From Methanomicrobiales archaeon (GTDB lineage Archaea > Halobacteriota > Methanomicrobia > Methanomicrobiales > Methanoculleaceae): a DNA stretch of 8,963 nucleotides. Shown here piece by piece: positions 5,461 through 8,963 of the stretch (the stretch's first letter is position 1; each line of letters starts with the position of its first letter). The stretch covers positions 1 to 8,963 of the forward strand of contig JAGVUK010000247.1 in assembly GCA_019136335.1 (NCBI GenBank), in the 5' to 3' direction. The notes below the pieces were generated by a model. It searched no databases and was not told where the DNA came from. It saw nothing but the letters and a program-made list of their open reading frames with translations. The position numbers and the translations under genes were made by a program.

Positions 5461-6045
5461 ATGTGCACCGGGGCCCCACGAGAACTCCCGAACGCTTCTT
5501 CCATCGATCCTGCAACCGGATTCGGTGACGGTGAGGCAGAACGGGCAGGCCGTGCGGGCGGGTGCGCGCCCGGGCCCGGCAGAGGCTGCAGGCGGCGGCT
5601 GTGCGTCCTTCTGTGCGTGATCGCCGGGGTTGCTCTTCTCGCCCTCCTCTTCTGCACGCCGGCAGGCGTCCGGGCGGGGGCGGTTCCGGAGGTTGAGACC
5701 CTCTCTCCCGTCGTGGGGTTGTTGGGCGTATTCGGCCGGGATGCACGTTCTTTCTTCAGGCGCTGGATAGGGCGGCGGGATGAAGAGGACGACGGGGAGG
5801 ACGGCCCGGACCCGGGAGTACCCCCCGAATCACCCCGGGGTGAACACTCCGGGGCCGGGGACGGAACAGGCGTCCCTGTGAGGCTTGAGGGAATCCCCGG
5901 GAATCTCCGGCGGTTCGATGACCCTGCCTCCCCGGGCGAAACGAATGCCGCCGGGGAGACCCCGGAGGACTTCTTCTGGTTCGACGATCCCCTCTCGCCG
6001 GACCTCTCTCTCCGGCAGGACCCCGACGACGATCTTCGACGATGA
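5461..6045 (+). CDS. N-terminal signal/anchor and acidic linker of a HEAT-repeat protein (frameshifted)
   Basis: A 194-codon frame with three parts. Residues 1-46 are hydrophilic and end in RGCRRR. Residues 47-70 are a hydrophobic helix (LCVLLCVIAGVALLALLF), followed by RAGAVPE with an AxA-type site at 72-74, so it could be a signal peptide with a long n-region or a membrane anchor. Residues 105-194 are an acidic, Pro/Gly-rich linker. The linker holds two copies of an FDDPxSP motif (152-157 and 174-179). The frame ends at TGA 6043-6045, but a third copy, IFDDELSLETPG, appears in the next frame at 6032 and runs on into HEAT repeats. I therefore read this as the 5' part of one gene broken by an indel at 6019-6034. 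The CCCC run at 6021-6024 is the simplest site: removing one C restores QDPTTIFDDELS. If the break is real, only a short secreted or anchored fragment would be made. Confidence 0.65.
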   Translation: MCTGAPRELPNASSIDPATGFGDGEAERAGRAGGCAPGPGRGCRRRLCVLLCVIAGVALLALLFCTPAGVRAGAVPEVETLSPVVGLLGVFGRDARSFFRRWIGRRDEEDDGEDGPDPGVPPESPRGEHSGAGDGTGVPVRLEGIPGNLRRFDDPASPGETNAAGETPEDFFWFDDPLSPDLSLRQDPDDDLRR

Positions 6046-8963
6046 ACTCTCGCTGGAGACCCCTGGGTATGACGCCTGCCTGGCGGAGGACGAACCGGAC
6101 CCCGGTGGAGAGACCCCCGGCGGGGATCGTCCGCTGGAGTCGCTCATCGACGACCTCGGCGGTCTGGACGCCGAAGTCCGCGGGCGCGCCCTCGATACCA
6201 TCGCAGGGCGCGGGGCTGCTGCCGTGGCTCCCCTGATAGAGGCCCTCGCCCGCGCGGATGACGGACGGCGGTGGTGCGTCGCGGAGGCCCTCGCCGCGAT
6301 CGGTGACGATGCAGTCCCGGCGCTGATCGCGGCGCTCGGGGACGACGCGGTGCAGACCGGGGCTGCCGCCACGCTCGTGCGGATAGGGGGGCCCGCCGTG
6401 CCGCCCCTCATCGCGGCGCTCGGCGACGACGACGGCGAGGTGCAGTTCGGCGCCCTCTATGCGCTCCGGGAGATCGGCGATGCGGCGATCCCCTCTCTTG
6501 TCGGGGCCCTTGATGCCCCCGATGGGAACACCCGGCGTTCTGCCGCAAGGATCCTCCGGGAACTCGGGTGGAAACCGCCCGACGACCCCGGGGCGATCCG
6601 GTACCTCATCGCCGGCGAGGCGTGGCTTGATGTCGCGGAGTACGGCGGGGCCGCGGTCGGCCCCCTCATCGCCGTCCTGAAGTCGCCGGACGGGGAGGCC
6701 CGGTGGAATGCCGCCCGGACCCTCGGAGAGATCGGGGAGGCCGCGGTCGGCCCCCTGGTCGATCTCCTGCCCGATGCGGACGACGAGATCCGGCGGCTCG
6801 TGGCCATGGCGCTCGCGGAGATCGGTCTCCCTGCGGTCGGTTCACTCATCCGGCTGCTCTCCGACCCCTCTCTCTGCGGCACGGCGGCGGCCGCCCTGCT
6901 CAGGATCGGGGAGCCGGCGGCGGAAGCGTGCGTTCAGGCCCTGGACGATGCGGACGGGGGGGCGCTCGAGGCGCTCCGGGAAGTCCTCGGTGCGCTCGGG
7001 GAGGCGGCGGCCCCGCCCCTGATCCAGGCGCTGGCGGCCGGCCGGTCCCGGGTCCGCGGTCATGCCGCCGACATCCTTGACGGGATGGGCTGGGAGCCCT
7101 GGAACGACACCGAGCGGGCCTGGTACCTCATCGCCCGGGAACAGTGGATAGAACTTGCCCTGATGGGCGCGCCGGCGGTCGTTCCCCTGGTCCGGACGCT
7201 CAACGGCGACGACGACCGTATACGCGGCGAGGCTGCGGCGACACTCGGCGAGATCGGTCTCCCCGCGGCTGTAAGGCCGCTCGTAGACGCCCTTGGCGAT
7301 GGCGCCGTCGCCCCGGCGGCAACGGACGCGCTCGTTGCCATCGGGAGACCGGCCGTCGCCCCGGTTCTCGCCCTGCTCGAAGGGGGGAGCGGCACCGTCC
7401 GGGAGAACGCCGTCGAGGTCCTGGGCAGGCTCGGTGCACACGAGGCGGTCCCGGCCATCGTCGAACTCGTCAGGAGCGGCGGCGACCGCCTCCACCGGAA
7501 GGCCGTCGACGCCCTGGTCGGCATCGGTGCGCCCGCGATAGACGCTCTCATTCCCCTCCTTGGCGAAGACGGCGACGGGCACGCGGGGGCGGAGGCTGCG
7601 CTCACCGGGATCGGTGACGCCGCGCGGGAGCCGCTTGTCGAAGCGCTCGGTGATGAGAACGGCCGGACCCGGATGGGGGCCGCGATGGTCCTCAGGAGGC
7701 TCGGCCGGGCCCCCGCCGGGGTGGAAGAACAGGCCGCGTACCTGATCGCGCTGCAGCAGTGGCCGGAGGTCGCGGCTCTCGGTGCCCCCGCTGTCGACCC
7801 CCTGGCGGCGCGGCTCGGCGATCAGGATGCGGGGGTGCGGGCGGGGGCGGCGGAATCGCTTCTCCGCCTCGGGGCCGTTGCGGCTCCTCCCCTGGTCCGC
7901 CTGCTCGGCGACGAGGCCCGCCGGGGGACCGCAGGCGAGACGCTGGTCCGGATCGGGGAGGCGGCCGTCGACCCCCTGATCCGGGCCCTGGGCGAGGAGA
8001 CGCTCCGCCGGCCGGCCGCCGCTGTGCTGGTCCGGATCGGGAGTCCTGCCGCCGGCCCGCTCGTCCGGGCTCTCGGGGACCCCGGTGCCGGGCAGGCTGC
8101 GGCGGAGGTTCTCGGGGCGATGGAGGAGTCCTCCATCGGCGCGCTGGTCGGGGCGCTCGGGGACGACGATGCCCTGATCCGGCAGAGGGCCGGGGCCGTG
8201 CTCATCGGTCTCGGTGACGCGGTCATCGGGCCGCTCATCGAGGCACTGGGGCATCCAGACGACGCCGTCCGGCTGGAGGCCGTCGATACGCTCATCCGGA
8301 TCGGCAGGCCGGCCGTCGCCGCTCTCACGGGGGCGCTCCTCGATGAGCGTTACCGTGTCCGGCTGGGTGCCGCGGAGGCCCTCGGCAGGGTCGGCTGGGT
8401 GCCGGAGACCGAACGGGAGACTGTCGGCTACCTGATCGCAAAAGAGCAGTGGGCCTCTGTAGCGGAGTTTGGGGCCGACGCGGTCGAACCGCTGATCCGG
8501 ACGCTCAACGACCCCGACACCGCGATCCAGATGGGTGCGGCGCGGGCGCTCGGCATGATCGGAGCGCCTGCGGTCATGAGGCTGCTTGGCGAGCTCCGTG
8601 ACGGGCAGGAGGATGGGCGGAGGAAGGCGGTCGAGGCGCTCAAGATGGTCGGGGAAGCGGCGGTCGATCCGCTCATCGATGCCCTCCAGGACCGCGACTG
8701 GCATACCCGCCTGGGCGCGGCGCGGGCGCTCGTCGGCATCGGGAACCCCGCCGTCGAACCGCTGGTCCGGGCTCTTCGCGGAGGCTCCCCGGGCATCAAG
8801 ATGGGAGCGGCCGCAACGCTTGGCAAGATCGGGAACCCGGCCGCCATCGGGCCGCTCACGGATACGCTCCTGCACGAGGACTGGCGCGTGGGGCGTGTTG
8901 TCGTGCGGGCGCTCGGCATGATGGGCGAGGCGGCGGTCGATCCCCTCCTCTGCGTCCTTGAGA
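6026..8963 (+). CDS. large HEAT-repeat protein (PBS-lyase HEAT-like), open at right edge
   Basis: An uninterrupted frame of about 979 codons reaches the window end. From about 6120 it is built of roughly 28 HEAT-like repeats of about 31 residues with the pattern AVxPLIxALxDxDxxVRxxAAxALGxIG, a protein-protein scaffold fold. Repeats 5, 10, 16 and 23 are preceded by a distinctive insert beginning near LGWxP and ending in YLIAGEAW, YLIAREQW, YLIALQQW or YLIAKEQW (GW or GR at 6566, 7088, 7703 and 8393). I recall similar inserts from other archaeal and cyanobacterial HEAT proteins. There is no convincing start codon where this frame becomes protein-like. An ATG at 5918 is in frame, but the residues from there to 6024 are Arg/Ser/Pro-rich and overlap the upstream linker. 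It most likely forms one protein with the preceding frame, which would place the repeats outside the cytoplasm. Partner and function are unknown. Confidence 0.85.

Noticed and set aside
5918..6025. ATG at 5918 as a separate start for the HEAT protein
   Set aside because: The residues encoded from 5918 to 6024 look like out-of-frame sequence and overlap the acidic linker, whose FDD motif continues across the frame break. A frameshifted single gene explains the data better.
6842..8875. 677-codon open frame on the minus strand
   Set aside because: It is the antisense of the HEAT repeats. High GC and the repetitive codon pattern keep it open, and its Arg/Pro/Asp-rich periodic sequence mirrors the real gene.
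1..8963. CRISPR array or cas genes near the CARF-like gene
   Set aside because: No regularly spaced direct repeats of CRISPR size and no Cas-like protein were seen anywhere in the window.

Overview
The window is GC-rich DNA that most likely comes from a methanogenic archaeon of the order Methanomicrobiales, perhaps Methanoculleus-like. Three things point there: a full-length methanogenesis marker protein 8 gene, archaeal TATA-type promoters in otherwise GC-rich spacers, and a GTGATC Shine-Dalgarno element matching the archaeal 16S tail. The order and genus are inferences from gene content and base composition; no database was searched.

Layout. (1) Bases 2-241 hold the C-terminal end of an adenine deaminase (+). 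(2) Bases 300-1200 (-) hold a two-gene unit: a 52-codon Cys-rich zinc-ribbon-like protein, then a DUF1624-type membrane protein whose frame is broken near 427-436. (3) Bases 1325-2182 (+) encode methanogenesis marker 8. (4) Bases 2187-4350 (-) form a tight three-gene operon, read in the order CARF-like sensor, PIN-like nuclease, HAD phosphatase, with overlaps of 4 and 37 nt. (5) A 319-bp spacer (4351-4669) carries divergent promoters and a family of TTTTGCG motifs, including a 17-bp inverted repeat. (6) Bases 4670-5272 (+) encode a DUF6573-like domain fused to an excisionase-type HTH. (7) Bases 5461-8963 (+) encode a signal/anchor segment, an acidic linker and about 28 HEAT repeats that run off the window end. 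The coding frame switches near 6019-6034, so this is probably one gene split by an indel.

The most interesting unit is the CARF-like/PIN-like/HAD operon. A stand-alone Rossmann-type domain carrying a DITSGRK motif is translationally coupled to a protein with a PIN-type acidic constellation. That is the pairing expected of a nucleotide-signal-gated ribonuclease, yet no CRISPR array or cas gene is visible here. The assignment rests on motifs only. The second notable item is the large, apparently exported HEAT protein, whose YLIAxEQW modules recur after blocks of 5, 6 and 7 repeats. The rest is ordinary chromosomal content, apart from the DUF6573-HTH gene, whose families are typical of mobile elements. 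No rRNA, tRNA, insertion sequence or CRISPR array was seen.
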